Source: an uncultured beta proteobacterium
GTDB lineage: Bacteria; Pseudomonadota; Gammaproteobacteria; Burkholderiales; Rhodocyclaceae
DNA: 34,164 bases
Assembly (NCBI GenBank): GCA_903908065.1
Contig: CAIVQO010000046.1
Coordinates: forward strand, 1-34,164
Reading direction: 5' to 3'
Shown here: one piece after another, positions 15,292 through 23,873 of the stretch
Numbering within the stretch: position 1 is the first letter of the stretch
Layout: every line of letters begins with the position of its first letter
Program-made: the position numbers and the translations under genes
Notes under the pieces: model-generated
What the model saw: only the letters and a program-made list of their open reading frames with translations
Databases searched by the model: none
What the model was told of the DNA's origin: nothing

Positions 15292-16656
15292 ATGACAGCT
15301 TCGATCATCAATCGCTTCATCCTGCTGCTTGATGATTCGTTATCCGCGCTTGGTGCCAAGGTGCCAATGACGAGCGTCGAGCAATTGGCGATGAACATCC
15401 AGGCCAGCATGGAACACGGGCTGCGCGTGTACCACGGCTCCTCCCACGTGCTCGACTTGTGTGAGGGAATGAATCCCCGCCAGACCTTGGCCGCGTTGTA
15501 TCACGATCTCGCCTACGTCCAGCTCGATGACGGCTTTCCGGAGCATGCGGCCAGTTTGTTGCGCTCGGTTGTGTTCGACGCGTCGGGAACCTTGACCCTG
15601 CGCCAGGCAGACCCCGCAGACACCGGCCTTGCCCTGTGCCTTGGCGTGTTCGGCCTGAAAGGCGGAGATGCCTTGCCGGTATACGGTGCCATGAACGAAT
15701 TTCTCAGCGCAGTGATCGCGGTACGCACGCTGTCGGGTTACCTGGCCCCGGCCGACCTGTTGGCAATCGTCGCCTGCATCGAGGCCACCATCCCGTTTCG
15801 CTCCTGCGATGTGCAGGGCAGGGAACCCGCTGAGAGGCTGGCCGAACGGCTTCGCCAAACCGGCGCCGCATTGCAGATACCCCTTGATGCATTTGCCATA
15901 GACACCATGGTGCTGGATGCCGTCATGCTCGCCAATCGCGACGTCGGTGGTTTTGCCGTGGATGACCAGGCCCTGTTCCTGTCACGCACCTGGATGCTGA
16001 TCGAGGAATCGAATGCGCCGCTGACGCGCGTCGGCACGTTCTCGGCCCAGGACTACCGCAAGGCGCTGATGCGGATGGAGGACTTTCTTGCCACCCTGAA
16101 TCCGGCGTCCATCTTCCAGCGCTTCCATGGTCAGCCAAGCGATTCGGAGATGCAACGCCTTTGTCGCCTGGCCAAGGCCAACCTTGACTTCGCGGTCCTC
16201 TATCTGGGCGCCAAGGTTGCCGCAACCGCCATCATCGAGGCGCTGGCGCTGGAAACCGGTGGCAATGCGCCGATGTCGATGTTCCTTGGCGATCTTCGCG
16301 GCATTGACGGTACCCGGCCGGTCCGCGTGGAAGATTTTCTGCCGCGGCCCGATTCTTTCGACGACCTTGATACCCGACTGCTTGAGGTCCTTGAAAAAGG
16401 ACGTGGCAAGGAATCGAGCAACGATCTGAACGCGTCGCCGCTGACCGCCTTCCTGTATCGCAGCCTGGGTGACGACGGTATGCGCGCGCTGATTGGGCAA
16501 GCCCGGCAGATGTTTGCCGGTACGCTGACACCAGTGGCATTCCTGCTCAGCCTGCCAAAATTGCCGGTCATCGCCATCATCGACGGCTGCCGTCACATTG
16601 CCATTTCGCGCGTCGATCGGCTGGAGGCGTTGCGAGCCAGGATCGAGCAATCCTGA
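15292..16656 (+). CDS. Uncharacterised protein with an HD-phosphohydrolase-like N-terminal region
   Basis: 454 residues from the ATG at 15292. I do not recognise a named family for the full length. Residues about 45-85 contain RVYHGSSHVLDL followed by TLAALYHDLAYVQLDD. This spacing (Y-H-x-x-x-H-V, then Y-H-D-x-A-Y) resembles predicted HD-superfamily metal-dependent phosphohydrolases of the COG4339 type. The rest (about 130-454) is mostly helical, without membrane segments or a signal peptide, and includes a hydrophobic GTLTPVAFLLSLPKLPVIAII stretch near the end. It stands alone on the plus strand between matB and the TRAP genes, so it is probably not part of malonate use. Function unknown; nucleotide or second-messenger hydrolysis is only a guess. 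Confidence 0.6.
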   Translation: MTASIINRFILLLDDSLSALGAKVPMTSVEQLAMNIQASMEHGLRVYHGSSHVLDLCEGMNPRQTLAALYHDLAYVQLDDGFPEHAASLLRSVVFDASGTLTLRQADPADTGLALCLGVFGLKGGDALPVYGAMNEFLSAVIAVRTLSGYLAPADLLAIVACIEATIPFRSCDVQGREPAERLAERLRQTGAALQIPLDAFAIDTMVLDAVMLANRDVGGFAVDDQALFLSRTWMLIEESNAPLTRVGTFSAQDYRKALMRMEDFLATLNPASIFQRFHGQPSDSEMQRLCRLAKANLDFAVLYLGAKVAATAIIEALALETGGNAPMSMFLGDLRGIDGTRPVRVEDFLPRPDSFDDLDTRLLEVLEKGRGKESSNDLNASPLTAFLYRSLGDDGMRALIGQARQMFAGTLTPVAFLLSLPKLPVIAIIDGCRHIAISRVDRLEALRARIEQS

Positions 16657-16770
16657 GAGGCGTCCCGTCCCGCCCGCTGCAGCGTCAAGAAGAGCTCACA
16701 TTGCTCGATTGCCCCGCTGCGCAGGGCTGCCATCAACACTGACTATTCGGGCAAGACCCGCGGCCAGTCC

Positions 16771-18099
16771 TTACTTCACGTTTTCCGGCAGCCACATCGC
16801 GATCTGGGGGAAGAACGCGAGCAATGCGATGGCCAGCACCATCAGCACGATGAAGGGCAGTGTGCCCCAGATGATGTCCCGCAACTTGATGTCGGGTGCG
16901 ATCGAGTTGATGACGAAGAGGTTGAGCCCGACCGGCGGGTGGATCAGGCCCATTTCCATGAGGATGGTCATCACGATGCCGAACCAGACCAGGTCGATGC
17001 CGTGGGCCTTGAGCGCGGGCAGGATGATGGGCGTCACCATCAGGATGATGGCCACCGGCGGCAGGAAGAAGCCGAGCACCACCAGCAGGATGTTGCAGGC
17101 GACGAAGAAACCCCACTTGCCCAGCGGCAGGCCGACCAGCCACGCCGCCACCTCCTGCGTGATGTGCAGGTAGCTCATGACATAAGTGTAGAAGAAGCTC
17201 ATGGCGATAATCATCATCACCATGGTCGATTCACGCACCGTTCCGCCGAGGATCGCCTTCATGTCGGTCCAGCGCCAGCAGCCGTAGATCGCCATCACCA
17301 TCAGCAGGGAGAAGAAGGCACCGATGCCGGCCACCTCCGAGGGAGTGGCCCAGCCGCCGTAGAGCGCGACCATGATGATGACGATGATGCCGACGAAGGG
17401 TGCCAGGCGCGGCAGGGTCTCGAACTTTTCGCGCCAGGTGAAGGCCTGTTCGTCGAGGATGGCGCTGTTGTCACCCGCGAGCCGCGCGCGTGCCTGTTCG
17501 CGGCGGAACTGGATCACCACCCAGATGGCGAACATCGCGGTTAGCAGCAGGCCGGGACCGACGCCGGCAATGAACAGCTTGCCGATCGACTGCTCCGTCA
17601 CCACGCCATAGAGGATCAGCGTCAGCGACGGCGGGATCAGGATGCCCAGGGTGCCGCCGGCGGCGATGATGCCCGAGGCCAGCGCCGGCGAATAGCCGCG
17701 TTTGCGCATTTCGGGGATGCCCGAGGAGCCGATCGCCGAGCAGGTGGCCGGGCTGGAGCCGCACATCGCGGCGAACACCGAGCAGGCCATGACGTTGGCC
17801 ACGCCAAGGCCGCCGGGGATGCGCCCCATCCAGCGGTTGAGCGAGGAATACAAGTCGCCGCCGGCGCGCGACTTGCCGATCGCCGCACCCATCAGCACGA
17901 ACAGCGGGATGGTCAGCAATACGAAATTGTCGAGCTCAGAGTAGAGGGTTTCGGCGATCAGGCCGATGGTTTCCGGGGGCATGTAAATGACCATGAAGGC
18001 CAGCGCCACGTAGCCGACCGCAAAGGCGATCGGCATGCCCGAGAACAGTGCGATGAAGGTCGCGAGGCCGAAGAGGATGCCGATCTGCATCGTGCTCAT
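16771..18099 (-). CDS. TRAP transporter large permease subunit (DctM type, probably malonate)
   Basis: 442 residues with about 12 hydrophobic segments, typical of the DctM subunit that forms the sodium-coupled substrate channel in the inner membrane. Recognisable stretches are FGLATFIALFSGMPIAFAVGYVAL, LLTIPLFVLMGAAIGKSRAG, ACSVFAAMCGSSPATCSAIG, GIIAAGGTLGILIPPSLTLILYG and the late IHPPVGLNLFVINSIAPDI. It overlaps the small permease gene by four bases (18096-18099) and ends the operon matA, binding protein, small permease, large permease. Malonate as substrate is inferred from matA in the same operon and matB nearby, parallel to the MatPQM TRAP system known in Sinorhizobium. Confidence 0.92.
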   Translation of the reverse strand: MSTMQIGILFGLATFIALFSGMPIAFAVGYVALAFMVIYMPPETIGLIAETLYSELDNFVLLTIPLFVLMGAAIGKSRAGGDLYSSLNRWMGRIPGGLGVANVMACSVFAAMCGSSPATCSAIGSSGIPEMRKRGYSPALASGIIAAGGTLGILIPPSLTLILYGVVTEQSIGKLFIAGVGPGLLLTAMFAIWVVIQFRREQARARLAGDNSAILDEQAFTWREKFETLPRLAPFVGIIVIIMVALYGGWATPSEVAGIGAFFSLLMVMAIYGCWRWTDMKAILGGTVRESTMVMMIIAMSFFYTYVMSYLHITQEVAAWLVGLPLGKWGFFVACNILLVVLGFFLPPVAIILMVTPIILPALKAHGIDLVWFGIVMTILMEMGLIHPPVGLNLFVINSIAPDIKLRDIIWGTLPFIVLMVLAIALLAFFPQIAMWLPENVK

Positions 18100-18608
18100 T
18101 CTTCGTCTTCCCTATGCTCATGGATGTGCTGATCGCCGATTTGCACCAGCAGTTGCAGCGAGAGCAGGCTCATGCCCGCCGCCATCGACAGGTAGGCGGG
18201 CCACAACTTCGGGCCCCACGAAGTGTTGCTCATCTTGCCGTCGCTCCATGCTTCGTGGAAGAACTGCCAAGATTTCCAGGCGATATAGGTGCAAAACAGG
18301 AGCGAAAGAATGTCACCCAGCATGTAGCGGTAGCGGTTGGCCTTTTCCGACATCAGCACATCCAGTACCTCGATGCCGACGTGCCCGCGTGCCGCCTGGG
18401 TAAAGGCTGCACTCATGAAGGTGGCGCCGATCAGCAACATGATCGACAACTCGATTTCCCAGTCGGTCGGCCAGTCGAGCAGGTAACGCACCGCCACCTC
18501 GAACACCAGCACGCCGGCGCAAAACACGATCAGCAAGCCGGAGGCGTAACCCGCCAGGTTGCTGACCGTGTTGACGGCGCGGCCGAATTGCCGCCAAGCC
18601 GCGTACAT
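18096..18608 (-). CDS. TRAP transporter small permease subunit (DctQ type)
   Basis: 170 residues with four hydrophobic segments: ASGLLIVFCAGVLVFEVAVRYLL, WEIELSIMLLIGATFMSAAF, YMLGDILSLLFCTYIAWKSW and YLSMAAGMSLLSLQLLV. Typical DctQ features are the VAVRYLLDWPTDWEIELS segment and an ARGHVGIEVL stretch. DctQ pairs with DctM to form the membrane part of the transporter. A GGAATT-type ribosome site precedes the ATG at 18608. The gene starts 9 bp after the binding-protein gene ends. Confidence 0.9.
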   Translation of the reverse strand: MYAAWRQFGRAVNTVSNLAGYASGLLIVFCAGVLVFEVAVRYLLDWPTDWEIELSIMLLIGATFMSAAFTQAARGHVGIEVLDVLMSEKANRYRYMLGDILSLLFCTYIAWKSWQFFHEAWSDGKMSNTSWGPKLWPAYLSMAAGMSLLSLQLLVQIGDQHIHEHREDEE

Positions 18609-18617
18609 CGTAATTCC

Positions 18618-19640
18618 TTACTTGACGGACAGGGCCATCTCGAACAGCTGCTTGCCGTTCTTGACCTTTTCTTCAAAGTCCTTCCAGGCCGAGTTCTTCG
18701 CCACTTCGCGCCACTTGTCGAAGGCGGGCTGTTCCATGTCGACGACTTTGAGGCCAGCCTTGGTGAATACCTCGACCACGCGTTGGTCGTCGGCCTTGGC
18801 CGCTTCCATGCCGAACTTTTCAAGCGAGGCGCCAACTTCCATCACCAGCTTCTGCTGCGCCGGCGTCAGGCTGTCGAAGGTCTTCTTCGACATCAGCAGG
18901 GGCTCGAACATGAACCAGAAGGAATTCTTGCGTCCGGCGGTTAGGAAGTTCGAAGTCTCGTGCAGGCGGAAGCTGATCAGCGAGGTGCTCGAGGTGATCG
19001 CCGCGTCGAGCACGCCGGATTGCATCGCGCTGTAGATCTCGTTCGAGGGCACGTTGGTCACGGCGCCACCGGCAGCCTTGATCATCAGGTCGATCTCGCG
19101 GCTACCGCCACGCACTTTCATGCCTTTCGCATCGTCGGTAGTCACCAGGGGCTTGCCTTTGGCAGCGATACCGCCTGCCTGCCAGACCCAGGTGACGATC
19201 TTGACGTTGCGCTCGTCGAGCAGGCGCGTCAGCTCCTTGCCGATCGGCGCGTCCTTCCAGCGCAGGCCCTGCTCATAGCTGGTGATCACCGCCGGCATCA
19301 GGGTCAGGTTGGCTTCCGGAAATTCTCCGCCGGCATAGGCCAGCGGATACAGCGACATGTCCAGCGCCCCGGTGGACAGTGCCTTGTACTGGGGCACCGG
19401 CTTCATCAGCGAGGCGGCGGGATAGATCTCGAACTTGAGCGAACCGTTGCTCTTCTTTTCCACCTCGGCAGCAAACTTGCGCACCAGGCGGTCGCGGAAA
19501 TCGCCTTCGTCAGCGGTGCCGCCCGGGAACTGGTGGGAAATTTTGATGGTCTTTGTCTGCGCCAGCGATGGTGTAGCGGAAAGGCCCAGTGCCAGTGCGC
19601 CGATTGCGGCCATGGCGGTTTTCAGGATGGTGCGTCTCAT
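18618..19640 (-). CDS. TRAP transporter periplasmic substrate-binding protein (DctP type)
   Basis: 340 residues. The signal peptide is about 1-27 (ILKTAMAAIGALALGLSATPSLAQ, with cleavage after SLA). The mature protein shows DctP-family features: IKISHQFPGGTADEGDFRDRLVRKFA, FEIYPAASLMKPVPQYKAL, GALDMSLYPLAYAGG, and the substrate-carboxylate region GMKVRGGSREIDLMIKAAGG followed by VPSNEIYSAMQSGVLDAA. The Arg in KVRGG corresponds to the arginine that clamps the ligand carboxylate in TRAP binding proteins. It delivers its ligand, here probably malonate, to the DctQ/DctM pair. It lies 26 bp downstream of the decarboxylase gene and is preceded by GGAGGAAAC. Confidence 0.92.
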   Translation of the reverse strand: MRRTILKTAMAAIGALALGLSATPSLAQTKTIKISHQFPGGTADEGDFRDRLVRKFAAEVEKKSNGSLKFEIYPAASLMKPVPQYKALSTGALDMSLYPLAYAGGEFPEANLTLMPAVITSYEQGLRWKDAPIGKELTRLLDERNVKIVTWVWQAGGIAAKGKPLVTTDDAKGMKVRGGSREIDLMIKAAGGAVTNVPSNEIYSAMQSGVLDAAITSSTSLISFRLHETSNFLTAGRKNSFWFMFEPLLMSKKTFDSLTPAQQKLVMEVGASLEKFGMEAAKADDQRVVEVFTKAGLKVVDMEQPAFDKWREVAKNSAWKDFEEKVKNGKQLFEMALSVK

Positions 19641-19666
19641 GTTGGTTTCCTCCAGTGTGATGCCAA

Positions 19667-20989
19667 TTATTTTGGCCGCGCCAGCCGCCGGACGGCGGCC
19701 GAGTTGGCTATGGTGCCCTCGCAGGCGAAGTTCTCGACGTTCTCCTCGAGTTCGTCGAGGTCGTACAGGTAATTCACCATCACGCCGAAGGACTGCTGCA
19801 TGCCCTTCGGCGAATTGTCGCCCAGCAGGTTGATGCGCTCGATGCGGGCCCCGTTGCCGAGGTGGAAGCGCGCCACCGCGTCCTGCGGCTCGTGGCCGCC
19901 GCCGCGCGCCGACTTGGCCAGCACCAGGTAGCGCGCCGCCACCTCTGCCAGCGCCTCGTTGATACGCCGCGCCAGCGTGGAATCCGAAGCCCAGCCGCCG
20001 GTGGCAAGCTCGACGGCATCGAGTTCCAGGCCCTGCACCGCCAGTTCCTGCGGATTCCTCCGCACCCAGGCGGCAAAGCCGGGCAAGGGCGAAAGCGTGG
20101 CGAAATGGCGCAGCTTGGGGAAGTCGCGCTGCAGGTCGTCGATCACGCGCTTGAGCAGGAAGTTGCCGAAGGAAACCCCGCGCAGGCCGGTTTGGGTGTT
20201 CGAGATCGAATAGAAGATCGCGGTGTCGGCGCGCCGCGCGTCGAACACCGGGGCGTTCTCGTCGAGCAGCGCCTGGATGCTGTCGGCCAGCCGGTCGGTG
20301 AGCGCCACCTCGACGAAGATCAGCGGCTCCATCGGCATGCGCGGATGGAAGAAGGCGTACAGGCGGCGGTCGGAATCGAGGCGATTCTTCAGGTCATCCC
20401 AGGAGCGGATGGCATGCACCGCCTCGTACTGGATCAGCTTTTCCAGCAGCGCCGCCGGCGAGCTCCAGGTGATGCGCTGCAGTTCGAGGAAGCCGACGTC
20501 GAACCAGGCGGCCAGCCGCGATTCCAGCTCGCGGTCGAGCGGCGCCAGGCCGGGCTCTTCGTCGAGGTAGCGCAGCAGGTCGGCGCGCAGGTCGACGAGG
20601 AACTTGACGCCCTGCGGGATGGCATTGAACTGCGTCAGGATGCGGATGCGCGCCGAACGCAGTGCGGCACGCAGTTCGGCTTCGGCGTCCCACTGCGCAT
20701 CAGTGTCGATCGCCGCCTGGTAGGCCGCGTGTGCCGTCGCCACGCGCGCCGGATCGGGGCCGAATTCCAGCGCGATCAGCTTGAGGAAGGCCTTGCGCCC
20801 GGTGTCGTCGAGCTGCAGGTAGGTCTGCGCCAGAGCCGCCGCGCGGATGCGCGCCGATACCTCGCCGCCCTTCGCCTCGGCACACTCGCGCAGCTGCTGG
20901 CGCCAATCCTCAATGCGCTTCGGTCGCGCGCTCGCCGTACCGCGGGCGCCGACTATCGAGCGCAGGCGCTGGACCAGGCCTTCAACCAT
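19667..20989 (-). CDS. matA: Malonyl-CoA decarboxylase
   Basis: 440 residues, the length of bacterial malonyl-CoA decarboxylases. The enzyme converts malonyl-CoA to acetyl-CoA and CO2 in the cytosol. The N-terminal half (about 1-170) is the helical oligomerisation domain. The C-terminal acetyltransferase-like catalytic domain contains AVHAIRSWDDLKNRLDSDRR, FFHPRMPMEPLIFVEVALT, AIFYSISNTQTGLRGVSFGNFLLK, the late NGARIERINLLGDNSPKGMQ block (the family HxxNxxxxS-like region, here with Glu-Arg in place of the first residues) and VNYLYDL. It is the first gene of the malonate uptake operon, with a good promoter about 70 bp upstream. One dispersed 12-mer copy lies near its 5' end (S-I-V-G-A-R). Confidence 0.93.
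   Translation of the reverse strand: MVEGLVQRLRSIVGARGTASARPKRIEDWRQQLRECAEAKGGEVSARIRAAALAQTYLQLDDTGRKAFLKLIALEFGPDPARVATAHAAYQAAIDTDAQWDAEAELRAALRSARIRILTQFNAIPQGVKFLVDLRADLLRYLDEEPGLAPLDRELESRLAAWFDVGFLELQRITWSSPAALLEKLIQYEAVHAIRSWDDLKNRLDSDRRLYAFFHPRMPMEPLIFVEVALTDRLADSIQALLDENAPVFDARRADTAIFYSISNTQTGLRGVSFGNFLLKRVIDDLQRDFPKLRHFATLSPLPGFAAWVRRNPQELAVQGLELDAVELATGGWASDSTLARRINEALAEVAARYLVLAKSARGGGHEPQDAVARFHLGNGARIERINLLGDNSPKGMQQSFGVMVNYLYDLDELEENVENFACEGTIANSAAVRRLARPK
20945..20956 (+). repeat. Dispersed 12-mer, copy 5
   Basis: GGCGCCGACTAT, antisense to the 5' end of the malonyl-CoA decarboxylase gene. Confidence 0.7.
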
Positions 20990-21065
20990 GGCGGACGCCC
21001 CCGGTATTGCCGGCAGGCAGCTGTGATTGTGGATTGTCGATGGGAGGCTTCATGGGGTTTCGCGC

Positions 21066-21093
21066 ACCATAGCGGGCACCGAAACGCCGTCAA
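21066..21093 (-). promoter_or_regulatory. Sigma-70-like promoter of the malonate decarboxylase/TRAP operon
   Basis: Minus strand: TTGACG (21093-21088), 16-bp spacer, TATGGT (21071-21066). The predicted transcript starts near 21059 and has a leader of about 70 nt before the ATG at 20989. The leader contains a tandem ACAATC-C-ACAATC (about 21027-21039), which could bind a regulator. No regulator gene for malonate use is in the window. Confidence 0.5.
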
Positions 21094-21108
21094 GTTGCGG
21101 CGCAGCAA

Positions 21109-21777
21109 TCATCGTGGCATCAGCTGCGAGAAATCGTCGATTGCCGGGTAGTCGCCGGTGTCCTTCACCGGGCGCGTGGTGTCCGGCTTCTTCACCGCCA
21201 CCAGTTGGGCGATCCCGTAGCGGCGTGCGCTGTCCAGTACCGGCAGGCTGTCATCCACCAGCAGGGTGCGTGCCGGATCGAAGGGCTCGATGGCATATAG
21301 CCGGCGCCAGAACTCCTGCTCTTCCTTGGCCGCGCCCAGTTCGTGCGAGCTGACGATGGCGTCGAAACGCGGCGAGAGTCCGGTGCGCGCCATCTTCAGG
21401 GTCACGCTCTTGTGGTGGGCATTGGTCGCCAGCACGATGCGGCGGCCGCTGTCGCGCACCGCATCGAGGAAATCCGGCACATGGGGATGGATGTCGATCA
21501 GGTGCGCCACCTCTTCCTTGAAGCGCATGATGTCCAGTTCCAGTTCCGTCGCCCAGTAATCCACCGAGTACCAGTCCAGGGTGCCGGCACGGGCGTGGTA
21601 GCGCGCCATCAGTTCCTCGCGCCCGGCATCCGCGGGCAGGCCGCGTGCGGCGGCATAGCGCTGCGGCAGGTGCACCTGCCAGAAGTGGTTGTCGAAATTG
21701 AGGTCGAGCAGGGTGCCGTCCATGTCGAGCAGCACGGTCTCGATGCGCGACCAATCGACGAGGGGCATTGCACTCAT
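21109..21777 (-). CDS. yrfG: HAD-family nucleotidase, YrfG-like (GMP/IMP nucleotidase)
   Basis: 222 residues from the ATG at 21777, which overlaps the stop of the DsrE-like gene (ATGA). HAD motif I is VLLDMDGTLLDLNFDNHFW; motif II is IVLATNAHHKSV; the motif III lysine is in GAAKEEQEFW; motif IV is TLLVDDSLPVLDSARRYG. The LNFDNHFWQ extension after motif I, the long helical cap with LDWYSVDYWATEL, and the YPAIDDFSQLMP ending match E. coli YrfG, a cytosolic 5'-nucleotidase acting on GMP and IMP. The same activity is inferred here. The gene ends just upstream of the malonate operon promoter. Confidence 0.88.
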   Translation of the reverse strand: MSAMPLVDWSRIETVLLDMDGTLLDLNFDNHFWQVHLPQRYAAARGLPADAGREELMARYHARAGTLDWYSVDYWATELELDIMRFKEEVAHLIDIHPHVPDFLDAVRDSGRRIVLATNAHHKSVTLKMARTGLSPRFDAIVSSHELGAAKEEQEFWRRLYAIEPFDPARTLLVDDSLPVLDSARRYGIAQLVAVKKPDTTRPVKDTGDYPAIDDFSQLMPR

Positions 21778-22202
21778 GGCCGCAGGTAGGTCCAGCCCTG
21801 CTGCTGCAGGCGCATGATTTCGACATAGCCGGCGCGGGCGTAGTCGATCTTGTCGACCATGTCGTCCTTTTCCAGTTTCTGCGCCTGCATCGAATTGCCG
21901 CAGGCGACGAAGCGCACCCCGGCCGACATCGCGTCCTGCACCTTGTTGGCGGTCAGCGCGTCGGCCTTGAGCATGCCCAGCGCGGGACCGATCACCACCA
22001 CCGCCACCTCGACCTTGCCCAGCTCTTCCTGCACGTTGTTGATGTTGGCCAGCACTGTGTGCCACTTGCGCGAATCCTCGTCATTGACCTGGATCACGAT
22101 GCGATGGGCGGGGGCCGCGGCCGCCGGCCCGGCCGCGCGCGGCGCACCGACCGGCCCCAGCAGCAGGGTCAGCACAAGCAGGAAAAGCCGCACGGGTATC
22201 AT
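21774..22202 (-). CDS. Secreted DsrE-like protein
   Basis: 142 residues from the ATG at 22202 (TTAGGAGTGACG ribosome site). The N terminus MIPVRLFLLVLTLLLGPVGA is a signal peptide with cleavage near residue 24, so the protein is probably periplasmic. The mature part resembles the DsrE/DsrF fold: HRIVIQVNDEDSRKWHTVLANINNV, VEVAVVVIGPALGML and the Cys-containing GVRFVACGNSMQAQ loop. DsrE proteins are linked to sulfur relay or oxidation; exported members of this subfamily are common in betaproteobacteria and lack an assigned role. It is divergent from the LhgO-like gene over a 48-bp gap. Confidence 0.82.
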   Translation of the reverse strand: MIPVRLFLLVLTLLLGPVGAPRAAGPAAAAPAHRIVIQVNDEDSRKWHTVLANINNVQEELGKVEVAVVVIGPALGMLKADALTANKVQDAMSAGVRFVACGNSMQAQKLEKDDMVDKIDYARAGYVEIMRLQQQGWTYLRP

Positions 22203-22250
22203 CGTCACTCCTAACGCATGGTGTGGATGGCAACTCTGCCACAAAGCCTG

Positions 22251-23360
22251 ATGGAAAAAATCGATTGCGTGGTGATCGGCGCCGGCGTCGTCGGCCTCGC
22301 AGTGGCGCGCCGGCTCGCCGCCCTGGGTCGCGAGGTGATTATCCTCGAAGCCGAAGCGGCCTTCGGCACCGGCATCAGCGCACGCAACAGCGAGGTGATC
22401 CACGCCGGCATCTACTACCCGGCCGGCTCGCTCAAGGCGCAACTGTGCGTCGCAGGCCGCCGGCAGCTGTACGCCTATTGCGCCGAGCGCGGGATTCCCC
22501 ACCGGCGCTGCGGCAAGCTGATCGTCGCCACCGGAGCAGCGCAGGTGGCCGAACTCGACGCCATTGCCGCACGCGCCCGCGCCAACGGCGTCGACGATTT
22601 GCAGGCCCTCTCGCGTGAAGCCGCCCGTGCGCTGGAGCCGGCGCTGGAATGCCAGGCGGCCCTGCTTTCGCCATCAACCGGCATCATCGACAGCCATGCC
22701 CTGATGCTCTCGCTGCTGGGCGACGCCGAGCGCGACGGTGCGGTGCTGGCCTTGCAAAGCCGGGTGCAGGGCGGCTGCATCACCGATCACCGCATCGTGC
22801 TGGATGTCGCGAGCAGCAACACCTGCAGCGAGCTGCAAGCCGGCGTCGTGGTGAATTGCGCCGGCCTCGGCGCGCAGGCCTGTGCCCGCGCGCTGGCGGG
22901 GCTGCCCGCCGCCAGCGTGCCGCCGCTGCACTATGCCAAGGGCAATTACTACGCGCTGGCCGGGCGCGCGCCGTTTTCGCGCCTGATCTACCCGGTGCCG
23001 GAAGCCGCGGGCCTGGGCGTGCATCTGACGCTGGACCTGGGTGGCCAGGCCCGCTTCGGCCCCGACGTGGAATGGATCGCCGCGCCCGACTACACGGTCG
23101 ACCCGCGCCGCGCCGACGCCTTCTATGCCGAGGTGCGCCGCTACTGGCCGCAGCTGCCGGACGGCGCGCTGCAGCCCGCCTATGCCGGCATCCGCCCCAA
23201 GCCCCACGCCCCGGGCGAGGCGACATGCGACTTCATCGTTTCCGGCCCGGCGCAGCATGGCATCACGGGACTGGTGAATCTCTACGGTATCGAATCGCCG
23301 GGGCTGACCTCCTGCCTGGCGCTGGCGGAACTGGCAGTCGCGACACTGGACTCGACTTAG
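22251..23360 (+). CDS. FAD-dependent oxidoreductase, L-2-hydroxyglutarate oxidase-like
   Basis: 369 residues from the ATG at 22251; in-frame ATGs upstream would run into the divergent DsrE-like promoter region. It belongs to the DAO/glycine-oxidase superfamily: FAD-binding [17 protein letters not shown] with GxGxxG at residues 10-15, then VIILEAE and the substrate-side [24 protein letters not shown] segment characteristic of the LhgO/L2HGDH group. Also visible are a second nucleotide-contact segment [22 protein letters not shown], and the closing [18 protein letters not shown]. LhgO oxidises L-2-hydroxyglutarate to 2-oxoglutarate, passing electrons to quinone. That substrate is likely but not proven; the DAO-type fold is certain. 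Confidence 0.87.
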   Translation: MEKIDCVVIGAGVVGLAVARRLAALGREVIILEAEAAFGTGISARNSEVIHAGIYYPAGSLKAQLCVAGRRQLYAYCAERGIPHRRCGKLIVATGAAQVAELDAIAARARANGVDDLQALSREAARALEPALECQAALLSPSTGIIDSHALMLSLLGDAERDGAVLALQSRVQGGCITDHRIVLDVASSNTCSELQAGVVVNCAGLGAQACARALAGLPAASVPPLHYAKGNYYALAGRAPFSRLIYPVPEAAGLGVHLTLDLGGQARFGPDVEWIAAPDYTVDPRRADAFYAEVRRYWPQLPDGALQPAYAGIRPKPHAPGEATCDFIVSGPAQHGITGLVNLYGIESPGLTSCLALAELAVATLDST

Positions 23361-23380
23361 GGCGCTTAGTCGCCACGGGC

Positions 23381-23386
23381 TACAAT
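23381..23386 (+). promoter_or_regulatory. Candidate -10 element (TACAAT)
   Basis: GGCTACAATGG lies 29 bp before the ATG at 23415. The nearest -35 candidate (TTAGGG, 18-bp spacer) is poor. It suggests the small secreted protein starts at 23415 rather than at the ATG overlapping this box. Confidence 0.35.
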
Positions 23387-23414
23387 GGTCCAGCCTTTAT
23401 TCCGGATTTCACTC

Positions 23415-23870
23415 ATGGATCATGCCCGCCCACATATGGCAAGCCTGTTGGCCCTCGTGGCCGCGTTGCTGGTTGCCATGCCGGTCGCTGACGCGGCGCC
23501 CGAGTCCAAGGAAGTTAAGCTCTCCGGCATGGGCATTCGCAAATGCAGCGACTGGCTGCAATGGAAGGAGACGCGTAATCTCGAATCGCGCGCGATGGCC
23601 TTGGAGTGGGTGCAGGGCTTCATGGCCGGACACAATGTCTATGCGCGTGGTGCGGGAACCTCGGGCGGGTCGGTGGTAGCCGGCGTTGCCGTTTTGATTC
23701 CCTTGCTGGATGCCTACTGCCAGAAGAATCCCGGCGAACGTATCCTCGCGGGCGTCGTCGAAATCACCAAGGAACTGGGTGGAACCAAGGTCGACCTGAC
23801 GCCCAAATCACCTGCGCCGCCCACCAACTCCTTGCCGCGAAAAGACGACAAGGGACGGCAGGAGTCCTGA
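23415..23870 (+). CDS. Small secreted protein with HdeA/Rap1a-like pattern
   Basis: 151 residues. The signal peptide is about 1-27 (MASLLALVAALLVAMPVADA, cleavage after ADA); the start could also be the ATG at 23436. The mature part has two cysteines, in MGIRKCSDWLQW and LLDAYCQKNPG, about 65 residues apart, and a conserved-looking ALEWVQGFMAGHN segment. This C...WxxGFxxG...YC arrangement recalls small periplasmic proteins of the HdeA or Rap1a/Tai type, in which the cysteines form a disulfide. The tail (about 125-151) is Pro/Lys-rich and probably disordered. Function unknown. The gene lies 3 bp before the outer-membrane-carrier-like gene, so the two are likely co-transcribed. Confidence 0.7.
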   Translation: MDHARPHMASLLALVAALLVAMPVADAAPESKEVKLSGMGIRKCSDWLQWKETRNLESRAMALEWVQGFMAGHNVYARGAGTSGGSVVAGVAVLIPLLDAYCQKNPGERILAGVVEITKELGGTKVDLTPKSPAPPTNSLPRKDDKGRQES

Positions 23871-23873
23871 GGC

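Noticed and set aside
16657-16770. Possible terminator between the HD-like gene and the TRAP large permease gene
   Set aside because: No stem followed by a T-run was found in this 114-bp convergent gap.
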